Assembly (NCBI GenBank): GCA_026874595.1
Contig: CM049311.1
Span: 59,031,953-59,095,952 of the forward strand
DNA: 64,000 bases
Source of the DNA: Sipunculus nudus
Lineage: Eukaryota > Annelida > Sipuncula > Golfingiida > Sipunculidae
Direction of reading: 5' to 3'
Shown in pieces: positions 49,841-63,900 of the stretch (position 1 is its first letter; every line of letters begins with the position of its first letter). The notes under the pieces are model-generated. The model was not told where the DNA came from. It made no database searches and worked only from the letters and a program-made list of their open reading frames with translations. Position numbers and translations under genes: made by a program.

Positions 49841-52800
49841 TAGAACGGGAATCAACTGAAATTACTGATCTTGTTTTGATCTGGTTTTAACAGTGCCTTA
49901 GGAATTCAGATACCACCTAAGATAGGTTTATTCTTGAAAATTGTTTTAAAAAAAGATGGCTTCAAAGCATTTCATTGTAGTCTATTTATATTGTTGAAGG
50001 AGAGCTTTTGTTGGAACACATTAACTTGAAAATATGCTGAAATAACTGATATATGCAGGTTTACTTGTTATATCACAGAATAGAGTTGATTTCAGAACGT
50101 GTCATTGAGGTCCATTATTTCCATGTATCAGAGTTTGGGTTGGAACTTTATTTCTTCAAAACACTGAGATACCAAATATATTAGTATTTAAGTTACGGAA
50201 GGCAGTACTGGAAAGGGCATTATTATTTTCACAACACATGCTTACAATATATTACATGATTTAATTGAAGCCAGTGTTTTTTAAATAGGACATTTGCCTT
50301 TCCTCTTTTCCATGGTCTGGTGGGCAGTTTAAATGGAAGGACAAGTGTTATGTAAGGGATTATGATTATTTGTGTTAGTGCTTTGTACAATGTTAGTTAG
50401 GACAGAGATGTCAGAGAGTAAGGAAGTGATGATTGGCCTTCAGTAGGCCTTGGGATTTCATTGAGGACATCCGTCATCTTGTAGCCCTGGAGGCATGCTG
50501 AGAGGGAAAGAGGATTGTTAGTGGTTTTATCTAACAAAAACAGATCACATTGAACCCCTGGGGGATGTTACAATAACAGACCGGCCACGGGACTCTCTCA
50601 GACGTGGTGGGACTGTGACGTGCCGGGTCTTACCTGGAAGCAGTGAGCTGCTTTAACACTTGAGGCTTCTGTTACCACAAGGTAAGAGGCCTGGATTTCC
50701 TCCACTACTGTAGGAGGGGTGACCAGGTCTGTAGGCAGGAGGGATTCCAGACTCCCACAGCACTGTCTGGTCAGCATGGGTATCATCGCCAACACAAAGT
50801 CACTCCATCATGGCAGCTGGGGTTTATTTGGAATTTACCATTCGGAGACATTTGTTGGAGAGTCTTAGACAAGGATAAGTTTATGGTGGCTACAGTTTCA
50901 TACCAGGAGAGCAAGACAGAGGCAAAGTATATTATAAAACAGGTATGGTTTCACAGGTAAAATTAAGGCTGACGGCGGTACATTCTTTTTGTACAGGTAT
51001 TATTGCAGGTGTCAAGTTAATGTGCCACTCACACATATGTACTTGATGGTTAATGGTCACAGAAACCCACTGGGTCTGTTGCAGGTGCATAAGAGAAAGT
51101 AAGATCACTTTATAATTTTATGAACAGCTAGCTGTACCAGAACGTTTAAGTATGACAAAGGTATTACTGTATGTATACTCAGTAAAGACTGTATAAATAA
51201 CAGACAGGTAATACTTGATATTGACTCTGATACATAAGTATTACTATTTCTGTTGACGAAATTGCAGGGTGTTATAGTAAAATACCTCAAGACAGGTGTA
51301 TGTGATGATTCAATTAATACCTGTAGGTGTCACTTTGGGTGCAGTCATTAAGCGTCAGATTCTGATTTGCTGCTAATATTACTACAAAGGCAGTTCTGTA
51401 CATTTCAGAGGCATCATATACAGATATCATACTTAGCTACTTAATGATCAGGTATAAAAATATTTGTGAGGTAGATAAATGTATTATGAGTTACATTTGT
51501 GTAGTATATAAAGATAAAAAAGACAGCACCAGGCAAACAGTGCACATGTATATACATGTCAGTGAATATGCATAAGTTCCTTTGAGGTAGGACTGACACT
51601 ATACCACATTTTTTGATTTTGTAAACTGGTAATACAGATACATTCATGTATCTTCATGTAGAGTCATGTAGATTACTGACACAGGTAAAATAACACATAT
51701 AACTTTAAATTTATGTTAAACATTTACAGAGAATACATTAACCTTGCATATAAGAGCTGGCCCTTATCTTGAGATCAGGTGTAATACAAGTATGTTTTAC
51801 TTTTATATAAATATTGATATTGGCAAATGAAATGAAGATTTTTAGTTGCATCTTGAAAAGTCATAATTTTTTCTGTAAGGTAGTAACTGCAGCCAGTAAG
51901 AGCTACAGTAGCTATATTTAATTATTTACTTAAACATTGTATTTAGAACTGGTCAACTAAAGGACAAAATAAATGCTGCCCATATCCATAGTGGTATAAA
52001 GTAAGTTCTGTGGACTGTCTCTATGATCTGCAGCAGCACTGTCTCTTACACTGACCAGCTTGCCTTCTATAAGTACATCTTAATGGTTCCTGATGAAACC
52101 CTCAGGGACTTACACTTTGCTGTTTTCTTTAACCGTGACAGTAAATGTATTGCTTGTCTTGTTTCATGGCTGCCAGCAAAATACTGTGAACATGGAAGAA
52201 ATAAAACACTGCAGTCGGTGTAAATATAGACCTAAAAGGGAGAGAAAGTTACTAATTATAGCACAGTGACCTTTGTTTATCTTTATATCAACTTTGGGCA
52301 CCCGGTCCAAAATAACAATGTGTTAATTAATACATCATCACTCTGTACAGGGCTTTAGATGACTCAGGATGATTTAGTTACCTTACTAACTATGTCTTAC
52401 AGCTCATTGTTACGTTCACTACATCACTGACAATTAAGATAACAGTATAACATCGATCATTCATCCTTGTGAATAAAACTTTGTGTATTTGACAAATCAT
52501 TTGCAAACACTCAAATTAATTATTTTTATAACTTATGTCTTGGGACCGTTTGTTTGTTTAAAAATTACGCCTAAATCTTTCCTTTTATAATACCTAGACA
52601 TAATAAGCTCATTAATTTGTGTATGGGTCTATAACATCAGTGCATGAAATTTTGACCCACATATTTTTAATATATCACACTGGGCATATATCTTGATGTG
52701 AGCTTTTTGTCATGTATGCACATGTATGCTTAAAAGTTTCCAGATTTATCAGTTCAATATAGTTGAGATAAGATTCCAGGCATTTGCAGCATTCCAGATT

Positions 52801-55017
52801 TAATTATCAGCAGGTACATGAAGAATTAGGCATGTCTGACAGCTTGTCTGGGGCTGCCTGCTGGCTGTAGATGCTGGGGAATGGGAGATGGAGATTTATT
52901 TATCTGAGGATAGTTGATAGGCAGTGCATCATGGTCAGCCTGGTCAATGATGTCTACAGGTGCCCTACAGCTTGTCATGTTGACCCCTGCTGAACAGAGC
53001 TGCTATAAACTTGATGGATGGTGGCAGGGCATACTCAGATTCCTGTAACCACTTACATATATGAGTTGTACACCACTGGGAAATATGATGAATTATTAGG
53101 TCTCTGTGGACATAATTTAGGGAGCGTGTGGTTACAGCACTAATAAAGTTTGCAGTTACTGATATTTAAATTTTATTTGGCATAAATTATATCAGCATAA
53201 GTAACATATAACTTAATAAAATCTTCATTATTTTATAAATAAATATTGATTATATGCACTTGGTTCAGTATGTTATTTTACAACAAAAAATATGTAACAA
53301 CAACAATATAATAACAAATAAGAAATAAGTTCTTGGTAAACCAGTAATTAACAAGAAGGTAGTCTGAGCCTACATATCTACTTCTGCCAGGACATTAATT
53401 AAAATTTTCTATGCGAAACACAGAAAAACATAATTTTGTTCACCAACTCCATGGTTGCATCACAGGTGAACCCCAGATCAAAAGTGGCCCTTAATACCAG
53501 TGAACTGTTCTTGGCTTGGTGGGATAAAGATTTAGTTGGGTGTTACCTTGAATTTACCTTCCACACAATATGATAAAAAATATCCACTCACAAATTTTTG
53601 AGTTAAGTTGTTATTAGGTTTGAGGCATATCAAAATATTCATGATGTAAACCTAAAACTTAAGTATAATAAATACCATCATCCAGAACAAATATTTGTTT
53701 TATTTCGTGGCACTTTTATTGTCATCATGTTTCAACCTTAGCTGTTATGCCATAATATAAGCTTGTGTGATTTACAAGATCTTGCTGGGAGACATCAGGC
53801 TTTGTGTCTGGTGTGGCTGTCTGTTAAATACTATACAGATCTTACACTAAAATACAGTAACAGGACTGATGCAAGAAAACAAAAGATACACCAAGATAAT
53901 GGCTGTAGAGAGCTGGTGCTGGAGGGTCAAGTTTCTGCCAGCTCCTGGTTGGACTGACATATTTATAAACCACGCTAGGAGTATATAGGCACCACCAAGT
54001 GGTCAGGTTATAGGGTGGAGTACCTTAACAGGGGTCTGAGTCACCCTTGGTAAGGTGTGGTGTGGTATGGGGGTGCCGTATCAGAGTCATCAGTGATACA
54101 ACAAACTCTTGGAGGAATACTTTGTATTGACTAGCTTCAGTAGTAGTTCCTCTATGTGTAGTCTGTGATTCAGTGCATCATGCCATGAAACCATATGTCT
54201 ATTAAATTATTCTACTAAATTATGTCCTATTTTCCTGGGAGTTCAGGTCTGAATACAACATTTGGCATATTATATAAAGGGCTTTTGATATACTGTAACT
54301 TGGCTTATACAGGATTTGATGTTACAGTTGTAGCTTTGCTTGGAGGTTTGGGATCATTTTGCATTATCAAATGGTGCATGTTAAAGCAGAAAGCAGGAGA
54401 GAACAAGCTCAAAATTTAGAACTCTTGGCAATCTTTCTTGAAAGAAATCTTTTTTTTTTTAGCAGAACAAAATAATGGTTCTCCAGTTTGCCCACGAGGT
54501 ATAAACCTCAGTCATCACACACCTCTCTTGTTGTTATGTCACAGAGGGTTATCCCTTGCACAGGTGATGGTTGTACCTTTATAAAACCAAAAAGAAACAG
54601 GAATGTCATGTGAGGTCACAGGAAAATCATGACTTACCTTCAGTTGGACTAAGATTTTTTATTGAAACATGTTCATTGTACCTTTGCACGATTCCCCACA
54701 AAAATGAGGTGTTTTTCATACATGGGTTGCCACAATTTTGGGTCCACTACATTTGTAATGAGAAATAATGGGGGTTGCCTTTAAAACTGAATATGTTTCC
54801 GTGATCATTGTTATGTTGGTAAAAGTAAGGTGTAATGAGAGATTTACAAATCAGTTCTCTCATAGGTCACGGATTGTTCTTGATACGAGTATACAAGGAA
54901 TCATACAGACAACTTGTAAACACATCAGCCTCAGCAGCCAGTAGTCTGGGAAAGAAACCTCAATGTTGTCAGAGGTGAGCCTGACAAAGTGAAATCATTT
55001 ATTTCTCAACGAGAGCT

Positions 55018-55036
55018 GGGGGGGGGGGGGGGGGGG
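55018..55036. repeat. poly-G tract, G-quadruplex potential
   Basis: Nineteen consecutive G followed by tggtggcggg, so an intramolecular G-quadruplex is possible. Length is likely to vary between reads. Confidence 0.9.
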
Positions 55037-56069
55037 TGGTGGCGGGCTGATGTGTAGTGCTGCTGTGGTTGAGAACAGGGCAGCCTGCTTACCGCTGCAA
55101 GTTAGGCTGGTACATCGCTGTGTTAGTCAGGTATGACTAGGTGAAGTTCACTGATGTTTACTCCACCGGTTTACTCATTAGGGCCAGGTAGATGTTGTGC
55201 AATGTTAACTATACACCTTCACTTAGGTTGAGATGGTAGTCCTCTCCTTTGTTATTCCCTGGATAGCTCTGTTCAAGATGGTAGAATGTAATCGTCTTCT
55301 GTATAATTCCCTTGATAGGTAGGTGGATATTTTTGTCTCATTGTAATCATGTACCTTGTCTGTTATTTTCTGTATACTCAGGAGCAATCAGCTGCATGTT
55401 GTTTATTTTCCAGGGACGGTTTATTAAATTTGGATTTTTGTAAAGCATTTATTTATTATATCATACCTGTATTATCCTCAGCTCATTGAAAAATCAGGTA
55501 GAAGGTCCATGCAGTGAAACAATTCAATGGTTAAATGTAATTGCCTATCACTCAATCATTTACACTTAACTGTTAGTGATTATATATTAATCACCATGCT
55601 CTTCACAATTGATGTTCTATATATTGAACATATTACTATTTCATTGATAAAGTTCTATTAAGAATGCAAGTTACTGGAAATTTTAGACAAAAAGGATAAA
55701 ACACAAATCTAGCAATAATAGAGATGTTATGACTGACAGGTATAGAAACTGCTGTCTGTGTCAGTATATAGTTACCATTACCGATGTTAACTGTACACAA
55801 GGACTGGTGTTGTCAGCTGTTGAGGACTGATCCAGCAGCTGTGACTTGCTGTAGAGACTGACAGACAGTCAGGGGCTTACTGCTGCTGTGTATATGTAAC
55901 TTGCAGCTGTTACAGCCTGTCATCCTGGCTGTGGTCAGCAAGGGTGGATGGAAGGGGTGACTGACGTAACCAGCGGGAGATCAGTGGTCAAACTCATCAG
56001 GAACATCTAAACACATCACACATGCAAATGGTATAACACACACATACACTATGATGAAGACCCTCTGTT

Positions 56070-56310
56070 TTGCCCATGGATCTCATTATCTCCACCAGGA
56101 AGGTCATGTTTTCACCTGTGTCTGTTTGTTAGATTGTTTGTTAAAATAAACTTTACTCATTCCCATGAGACTTTGAGTAGGGATTGGATGTGGAACAGGG
56201 AAGAACTTGTTTTATCAAGTTGAAGCTGTGCAGATAAAGGGGCGTATCTCGTAAGTTTGGTTTGCTTTGGCAGAGGTGTGTGCTTTACTTAGTGCCCTCT
56301 AGTGTCCCTG
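56070..56310 (+). repeat. old interspersed repeat (CACCAGGAAGGTCATGTTTTC type)
   Basis: Has atctccaccaggaaggtcat followed by a gtttgttag..gtttgtt run and ttcccatgagactttgagta, and closes with tttggcagaggtgtgtgctt. The outer ends form imperfect inverted repeats (ctccacca against tggcagag). The layout is that of a widespread invertebrate repeat with inverted ctccgccaagg/ccttggcggag ends. The transposon class is not determined. A 13/14 CTCF-like match (56292-56305, minus strand) falls at its right edge. Confidence 0.5.
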
Positions 56311-57339
56311 TCACCATTAGTATGAAAACTGCTTTAACTCATGCTTCATGAAGTCAAGCAGCCCACCCATTTCAAACACTCTCCATGTTACAAGTGAAGT
56401 CACTCAGGTGAATTATTAAGTACAGTGACCAAGGTATGCAGATTTTCATGTCATGAACAGGGTCCTTATATCATTATATTATTATTATGTTCAAAAGGTA
56501 CATTTTATCATGACTGGCATACAAGGATTATATAAATATTTTTTTAATATCAGGCAGTACAACTATTCTTGTTCTAATTTAACAGTTTTATAATACATAT
56601 TCATTTCTTTTTTTCTTCTTTATTACTTTTGCTATTAATTATTTATTATTTTCTTCCATTATACATAAAAAGAAACCATCATCTTGATCCCCGAAAAACC
56701 TTATTTGTATAATCCAGTACCATGCATATTGACATATTTATGTTCAATTTTATCACAGTTATCTTCTTTGAACTGGACCTTAATATTTTGGTGTTATTTG
56801 ATAAATGTACAGGCATATTCAGGGTTGAGATGGCTTAATATTTAACATGTGCAGTAAAAAAGTAATTACTGATAACCACCAAAAGTATGACAACTTCTGT
56901 CACTACCTAACTGTTAGTGAATGCTGTGAAACACTTAGTCTGTGTAGATATCAGAGCTCTGTTTATACAGCATAAACGTCCTTCTGTACCTCTGTATGTA
57001 CCTTATACATAAACTACCTGTAATTCTTTATATCCATCTGCCCCTATATTGCCATTATACTATCAATATATTTTTCAAAGCTTAGTTGTAAGGGTCAAGC
57101 AGGAATGTAGAATCAGAGAAGAATTAGGGAACAATTCAGTTTCCTTCATCTGAAAATCTTATCAGACTGAAATATGCCACGACAAAGAAAAGAACAATGG
57201 CAGATGTAGCAGTGATAAGGAATCATATTGGTTCACTTGAGTGTTGATAACCTGATAACACAGCGTGTATTACAGCATGATTCACTTGTTTGAACAGAGC
57301 ACTTGGGCTATTGGTCTTGGGGCCTCTTTCTGCGTGAGT

Positions 57340-57600
57340 CATGGTAATGTTAATTTATCTTTGCTTTATTTAATTCCGTGATCAAAGATGGCCAGTCAGA
57401 CCAATTTGAATACTTAAAATAACTAATATTGATGGTGATGCTGCTTTTTAACCCGGTCAATGAATCTTGATTTTGGTTTCTAGTTTTCCACAGCTGGGGC
57501 AGACTCGATCAATAAGATTCGCTCATATTGCCTGCTCTGTTTTGTTGACCATGATTGCTACCTGCTGCTTTCCAAGTTAATTTCACCAGAAAACTTGAGT
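57340..57600. promoter_or_regulatory. candidate non-coding regulatory block with TCF/LEF-type site
   Basis: Contains a full TCF/LEF-type core GATCAAAG at 57380-57387, plus tcgatcaataag and ccggtcaatgaa, in a block of more even base composition within the 15.5-kb CH intron. A Wnt-responsive element is possible but is inference from motif match only. Confidence 0.2.
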
Positions 57601-60600
57601 ATTATAGTTATTGATAGGAGACAATATCAGATATTTAATTTAGTATAGCTTCCTTCAGTCACCAGGTGACATAGGATACTCAATGCAGATTCATTAATTT
57701 TCTCTGCCATGGAATATTGGCAGTAATGTCAAAAGGAATATTTATTTGGAGAAAATGCAGCTGATAGGATAGAAATGTAAAAATATAATATAAGGTATAG
57801 GCAGTATAACTGTAGGTTCTGTCATGATTGGTTCACATATGCCAAATAGACCTATGTAGGTACATAAGACTCTGACAGGTGACTTGTGATTACTAACTTG
57901 AAAGTGTTTTATACTTTCTACATTGAATGTTCTAGAATATTTTTTTTGCAGAATGAAAAATTTAATTTTTTCATCTTAATCTTTATATTTTACCTATTTT
58001 AATGAAAATATAAGTCATTTATGATAATTTTATATAATATTCTGAACATTGTTTTTAGTTTTATCGTTTCAGACAACGTAGTTATTCTATAAAAGAGTTA
58101 TATAAGTTTTTGTTATGCTATAAGGTATTCTATTAAATCATCAATATCTCCAGATCTGAAGTCTGTATAATTGAAGGAGAGGCATGAACCTGACATTCAG
58201 TATTAATTGTCATGACATTGTTGGCCTGTTTGTGTTCAGTTGTACCAAAAAATAAATATTTTTCAGGATTAGCTGAATGGATATGTAGGAAAGATTCATC
58301 TGTTAAGGAAGATTTGTGGACCTATAATTTCATTTCTTTGAATTTTTTTTTGTTCAGGTTTCTAAAAAATAGTTGTTGATTGTTTTGAAATTTGGTGTAT
58401 CCACTGAGCTGGACACTGTCTGCAATCTTGTTTTAAAAAAAAAATGTTATTCAGATCTCACAGGAAAGGCTTTATGGTGACCAATGAAATTAAGATTCAG
58501 GGTCCACTTAATCAAGAAAAAGGGTTGTGTCTGTGATGTCTCAAATGAAAATAGTGAAAGTGAAAAATCTCTTTTGTCAATAAAGGTACAGTAACATTTC
58601 ACATGACCCTATATGTCCATCACAGAACATGAACACACTAGACTGCTATATTTACCCTGTTAACATACTCAGGGAGAAGGTCAATATATCTATAGGTTTG
58701 CATTAAATATGATTTATGATTTTGAATTTTTTTAAAAAATGTTGCAAAGTGGGTTAACTTCAATGAACTAGACAGATTGTTGAACTGAACATATAATATA
58801 CCTTATATAGTACTGTCATGTCATGATTAAAGTATCAAGCAGTGTATTTTATTGTGAGGCAATGTATTGTTATGGCCCTAGTATACAGACAGAGTAATTG
58901 AATTAAACAGAGGGGAGCTTCTGTGTAGTAATCTGATTTGCTAGTAATTGTGTATGTGGAGACTTCATCAGGCATTTGCATCCAAGAGGAGGGCTAGTAA
59001 AAAAATCCACCCGGCGCAGAGACCTGCAGAGCTATTTTTCTTTGCACAGCAAGACACTCATGGATGTGAAAAAAAAAGATGAAAAGAAGAAGAAGGAAAA
59101 AAAGAAAGAAAAAAAAAACACTGGTATGACTGGCCACAGTAGTATGTGCTGAGGAAATCTGATAAATAGTGTCTTGCACACCTGGCAGTAAGACAGGCTG
59201 GAGACATCATTAGTGCACTGCTGTCTTATTAAGCTTGGAGCCGTCGCCTTGTTATGACCTGTAATGGCCCAGAAAGCATGGATTAGTCAAACTGGTGGGC
59301 AACCAATGAGCTAGTTCATCCTGTCTAGACTATGGAATAAGCAAAATATTGTCGGCAGTGATGTGACGCTTACCTGTATTTTTGGTTGGTAATGTACATC
59401 CCTTAAGCACGAGGAGACAACAGTCTATGATCTATAAGCTGTTTTGAAGTTGCTCAAGGTGTGAAGTTCATAACTGATGTTCTCCCTAACTCTTCTTGTT
59501 CTGTCTGTCTGTCCTTTGCCTTTCTCTTTCTTTATCTCTCTTTCTCTATCTGTATTTGTACATATATCTTTATACCTTATATGGAGAGCCGTTATGTATT
59601 TTCTTTGTTTTTTTTTTATTTTGGTTTGTTAATCATTTTTGTTTGTCCTTTACTCTTAAAAGTTTTAATGGATTTTGATGAAATGTTGGTAGAAGCTATG
59701 GTAACATCCAGGGAATAATAAATAAAATAAGATAAACTATGCCATAACTCCTGAAACAAAATTACGACAATACCAATGTTCGAGTACCCTTCATGATAAA
59801 TATCCTGAAATAAACAAATATCAGTAGTCAGTATGATACCAATATATCACTCAGCTCTGGGATATATATGTAGTAACTTGTATTAGGAATGATTGACACA
59901 TCTTATGATGTCCTTCTGAACATGACATATACCTTTCGTTTTAACTGTTTGACGGTGTTTGGTACGTCTTTTAGACTTACCGGTAACTTACAGACTGGTG
60001 CTAATCTGTGGCCATTATTTTTGCTGAGTCATGGTTATTGTATGATTAATGGAGGACAAGGAAGGAAGAAAAAATTCCTCAGCTGAGACAGAATATTCAG
60101 GTCTCTTGTGAGAGAAAGCAGCATGGAAATATCCAGGACAAGCTGACTTAAACTGGGATTCAGAACCAAGCAACAGATTCTGTGAGCACTTGTGGTTTTG
60201 CAACTGGTACCATATATCAAAACAAGGAGGTTGTAAAATTACTACATGTGTGATATAAGAAAAGGTGGAGAGAGCCAATCCATAGGAAATTAACTGTCTG
60301 AGTTCCTACATCAGAAGTAAAAGTTAACACCTGCACCAAAATTCTGGCTTAGTTTCAGGAAAATGTATGCACAAACAAAATGGGTCTAACTAACCAATAA
60401 AAACATGGGGGAAAACATATCCTCCGATGGCAGAGGTTAATATGTTAATATCATATGCAGGTATTTGATCTTCACTTCAAGAGAGAGAGAGCAAGAGAAA
60501 GCCACAGATGGAAGGAAATTTGTAATTAGACCCCAGAGCACTGGCACAGCAATCCAATTTCCTTGTTTTTATTTTCATTTTAGGTTTTACTTGCAGTTTC

Positions 60601-60721
60601 TCTAAACAATACTTTGAAGCCAGATTGATTAACTCCAGGTGATGGTATTTCTTATGGAGTTGTATTCATGCAGTGGAAATCATGATTCAGTACTTCTAGT
60701 AAACGTGTGTTTACTTAGATA

Positions 60722-60815
60722 ACTTCAAAGGGGAGCATAATGTGTGTAAAACTGAGGATATGTGAACTAACATAACTTCAAAGTGTAGCATAATTTGTGT
60801 AACCCTGATCAGTTT
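60722..60815. repeat. imperfect 56-bp direct duplication
   Basis: ataacttcaaaggggagcat and ataacttcaaagtgtagcat start two units, each continuing aat.tgtgtaa. It ends about 65 bases before the third CH exon. Confidence 0.55.
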
Positions 60816-60880
60816 AGGTCAGGTAATAATCTCACTGTGGTTGTATCTGGAGGTTCATGTTCATCCTGTGTTCGTTTCAG

Positions 60881-60953
60881 GTGGATAACATCTCAACCTG
60901 CCTTGCATGTCTGGCCAGCCTGGGGGTAAACATTGATGGACTCAATGCTAAAG
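60881..60953 (+). CDS. NAV2: neuron navigator, third CH-domain exon
   Basis: Coding exon of 73 nt after acceptor ttcgtttcag, ending at donor gtgaga with one base left over (phase 1). It starts VDNISTCLACLASLGVN and ends DGLNAK. Vertebrate navigators read IENVDVCLSFLAARGVNVQGLSAEEIRNG here, so the segment covers the central CH helices. The remaining CH residues (family pattern EEIRNGNLKAILGLFFSLSRYKQ) should lie in the next exon; I did not find it between 60954 and 64000, so the gene runs out of the window to the right. The pair of cysteines in STCLACL is a difference from the vertebrate proteins I know. Confidence 0.92.
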
Positions 60954-63900
60954 GTGAGATTACTCTGTGTCAAATTTAATAACTTAATTTATTGTCCCCC
61001 ACTTCTGTGGAATGGGGGACATTGATTTGGGTTTGTCTGTCTGTCCCTCTTTCTGTACTCTTTTCTTCAGGTTTTTGTTTCCATGTGATTACTTTCCTAA
61101 ATATCATCTGTTTTCATTCAAATCTGGGTCAGTGATTGCAGTCATGCATACCTTGGTTGGGATTAGTTTTGGAGTGTCTGTCTGAAAATTTATTATCACC
61201 AGCTCAAAAAAATAAATGCCTTTTTGTTCCCAATTCACAACAAAAATAATGACATGTGGAGCCATCTGTAGGAGACAATGAAAACTAAAACACAGGCACT
61301 ATGAGGTGTGGAGACATCTTCAGGGGAAAATAAAAACCTACACATATTGAGAAGGCAAGCATGAAGCCTAAAAAACATGAGGCGGAAGCAGAGGACATAA
61401 ATTTCATGAATTTGCTTGTTAAATTGATTAAATTCTGGTATATCTTGCCTTTTATATCTTTGGAGTCCTGCCATAGCTAATCCGTGCCATCTTTCCTGCA
61501 AGCTTTCAAACAAGTAATTATTAATAATTATCAAAATCAAATGCAGGGGCTACAAACTTCCTGTGTAATATATAGGTACCTTTACTGTTTTAGCATAGGC
61601 CTGCAAAACTACACACAATGAGGATGTAAGTTATAGACATCAGGCGAAAAGAAAACAATTTAACTGTTGGTAAATGTATATATTCTTATATATTGTAGAC
61701 ACCAAATTATGCTGAATTTAACATCAGTTAAATATAGCATAAACTGAACCATGTTTTATGTCCCTTGCACCATTGTTTCACTAAAAAATGTCCAGTGTTG
61801 TTATTTATAAAACTGAAATATTAGAATAAAATCTTTCTATTTACTTTTGCTAGATTGTTCATATATTCTTCTGCCACGGTAAATGTTGAAAAAGATGTGA
61901 GCCTTTAGCAGTTATTTCCAAAATGTGACGAGCAGTTGGGTAGAATTGACTGTAATTGTAAATCTAAGAGAAGGGAAGAGTGGAGGAATCTATCCTCTCT
62001 GATTATGACACATTCCATTTTCACTTTCACCCATTAATAGTTGATAAACAATTAATATCATGCATAGGCTGGAGTTGAGTAATCTGTATTGAAACACCAT
62101 GTTGTTTTAGAGTAAGTTGCCTCATCTGTAATAACAATTGACAGAGAGGGGCAGGGCCTGTGGGGCTGGCAGCCATGACAGATAAATCACTCTCCAAAGC
62201 ATCATGCTCTCTGCATGACAGCCTACTGAGATATGATGGATGGGCAGGCATAAAGTGTGCAATGCTACGAGAGTGATTTTTAGATTATAATATTTCTTAT
62301 GCTGTAATAAATGTAGACTTTTTTTAATGTTTTGATGTTGTATTTCAATTAAGAGAAATTTAATTTAGTTAAAAAATATATCACTTTTGTCATTTATCCA
62401 TGTTTTGAGTCCTGTGGTTCTGTTGTAGCTGTATATGAGACCCAAAATAATTGACTATCTTTAGATGTATAACTTCATCCAGTCATGCAGGAATATTAAT
62501 TACTGACAGTGTCAAAGTTAAAGTAAAATCATGATTAAAAATTTTAAGTTAACACCAGCATCAAAGATAACTTTTTTATTATGTAATAAGACCCTGTAAT
62601 CATACAGAATCTCACAAATACAAGTCCCTTGCAAAAGGTTTCCTAGTTTCTTCAAGGAGTAAATCAGATATACAAAAAGGTATAACAATAAATTCTGGTC
62701 CTTTAGGCTTTAACTATCCCCTAAAGCAGGGAGGTTTCATAATTATACACAAAGTTTTATTGTCAGGCATCTTCTGAAATTTAATGGAATTTTATATTAT
62801 TTTCACCTGAACTTAAATTTGTTTACCTCTTATTTCTTCATCTCATTGGCTCTGCTGGCTCAGCTCATAATGAAGAAAAAACATAAGCAAGACTTGTGTG
62901 ATATTTGTTTTGAAAAAAAAAAAAAAGACAATGACAAGGAAGTTTATATATTTCACTAAATTTTACTGGGAAAATACCAAAATATGCAAGGAGCACAACT
63001 GTTGGACAGTTTCCGCAGTAAATTGAAATTTTACAGAAATAATGGTGAAAGGTTTACTTCCAACTTAAACATTAGCAGTTTCATAAATATTGTTTATGTT
63101 CAGTTTATTTTTATTGTCTCCCTGGAGTTTGTGATATCACATGGAGAGTGCAGCATAACTGTCATAATCATTTTCATTTCAGTTAATAAACTTAATGAGC
63201 AGGCTAGAACAGCTGCTTGTTGGTGTCATTTTAATCCATTATGATTGGATATTTCACTTTTTGTGATACTCAAGTATCTTCACGAACAAAAAAAAATTGA
63301 TTGTGAATATTTAATTTTAATGTTTGAATAAACTTTTTGTAAATCCAAGGTCTCTTGGCAAAATCAACATCAGTATTTAGATCACATCTTTTTATGTGAG
63401 GTTATTTTTTTTGTAACACCCAAAGCAGATGACACTTCAGTGTGTCAGGACCAGACAGGCCTCAGACTGTAATGTCCATTCTTGTGGATAGGTCTTGTCA
63501 GAGCATGACTTACCACCTACTAGATTGTTCTCCTTTGAATGGCCTTTGTTGTCAGGCCATACTCTCCCCAGAGTGTTGTTCATCAGATGCAATGTTTAAT
63601 GAACATGCACATGACATCTCTCAAAGATCACATACAGTGCTGCCATCTAGCAGGCATATTGAAAACTGTTGCAGTGTCATCTTGCAGGGAACAGCAAAGC
63701 CTTGCAGTGCTGCCATCTGTAGAATATTAGTGTAACTACTACAGCCTGATGCATTGTATTGAATATCTGATGACAGTGAAGAATATATATATTTATATAG
63801 CAGATGACAGATATGAATATAAATTACTGCAGATGGCCATACAAACCATTTGGAATTTCACAGTACACATAAATATGATGTATTCCATGTTTATTTCAGC

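Larger units (their letters stand above)
45403..60880 (+). other. intron between second and third CH exons
   Basis: Starts gtaagt, ends gtttcag; 15.5 kb. Holds the decayed LINE, the repeat at 56070, the poly-G tract and the block with a TCF/LEF-type site. G+C-richer stretches at 45640-46530 and 50570-50830 are open on both strands without recognised domains. A donor-like gagGTAAGT at 48263 follows a 45-codon frame (starts MDLHVKHLDD at 48086, stops before the donor) and has no support. Confidence 0.85.

Noticed and set aside
59461-59718. 85-codon hydrophobic frame
   Set aside because: Derived from T-rich and CTTT-rich sequence that resembles a GTCTGTC-type repeat remnant. Apparent membrane segments are compositional.
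61235-61540. 101-codon minus-strand frame
   Set aside because: AT-rich composition like the intron, no recognised domain and no promoter or splice context.
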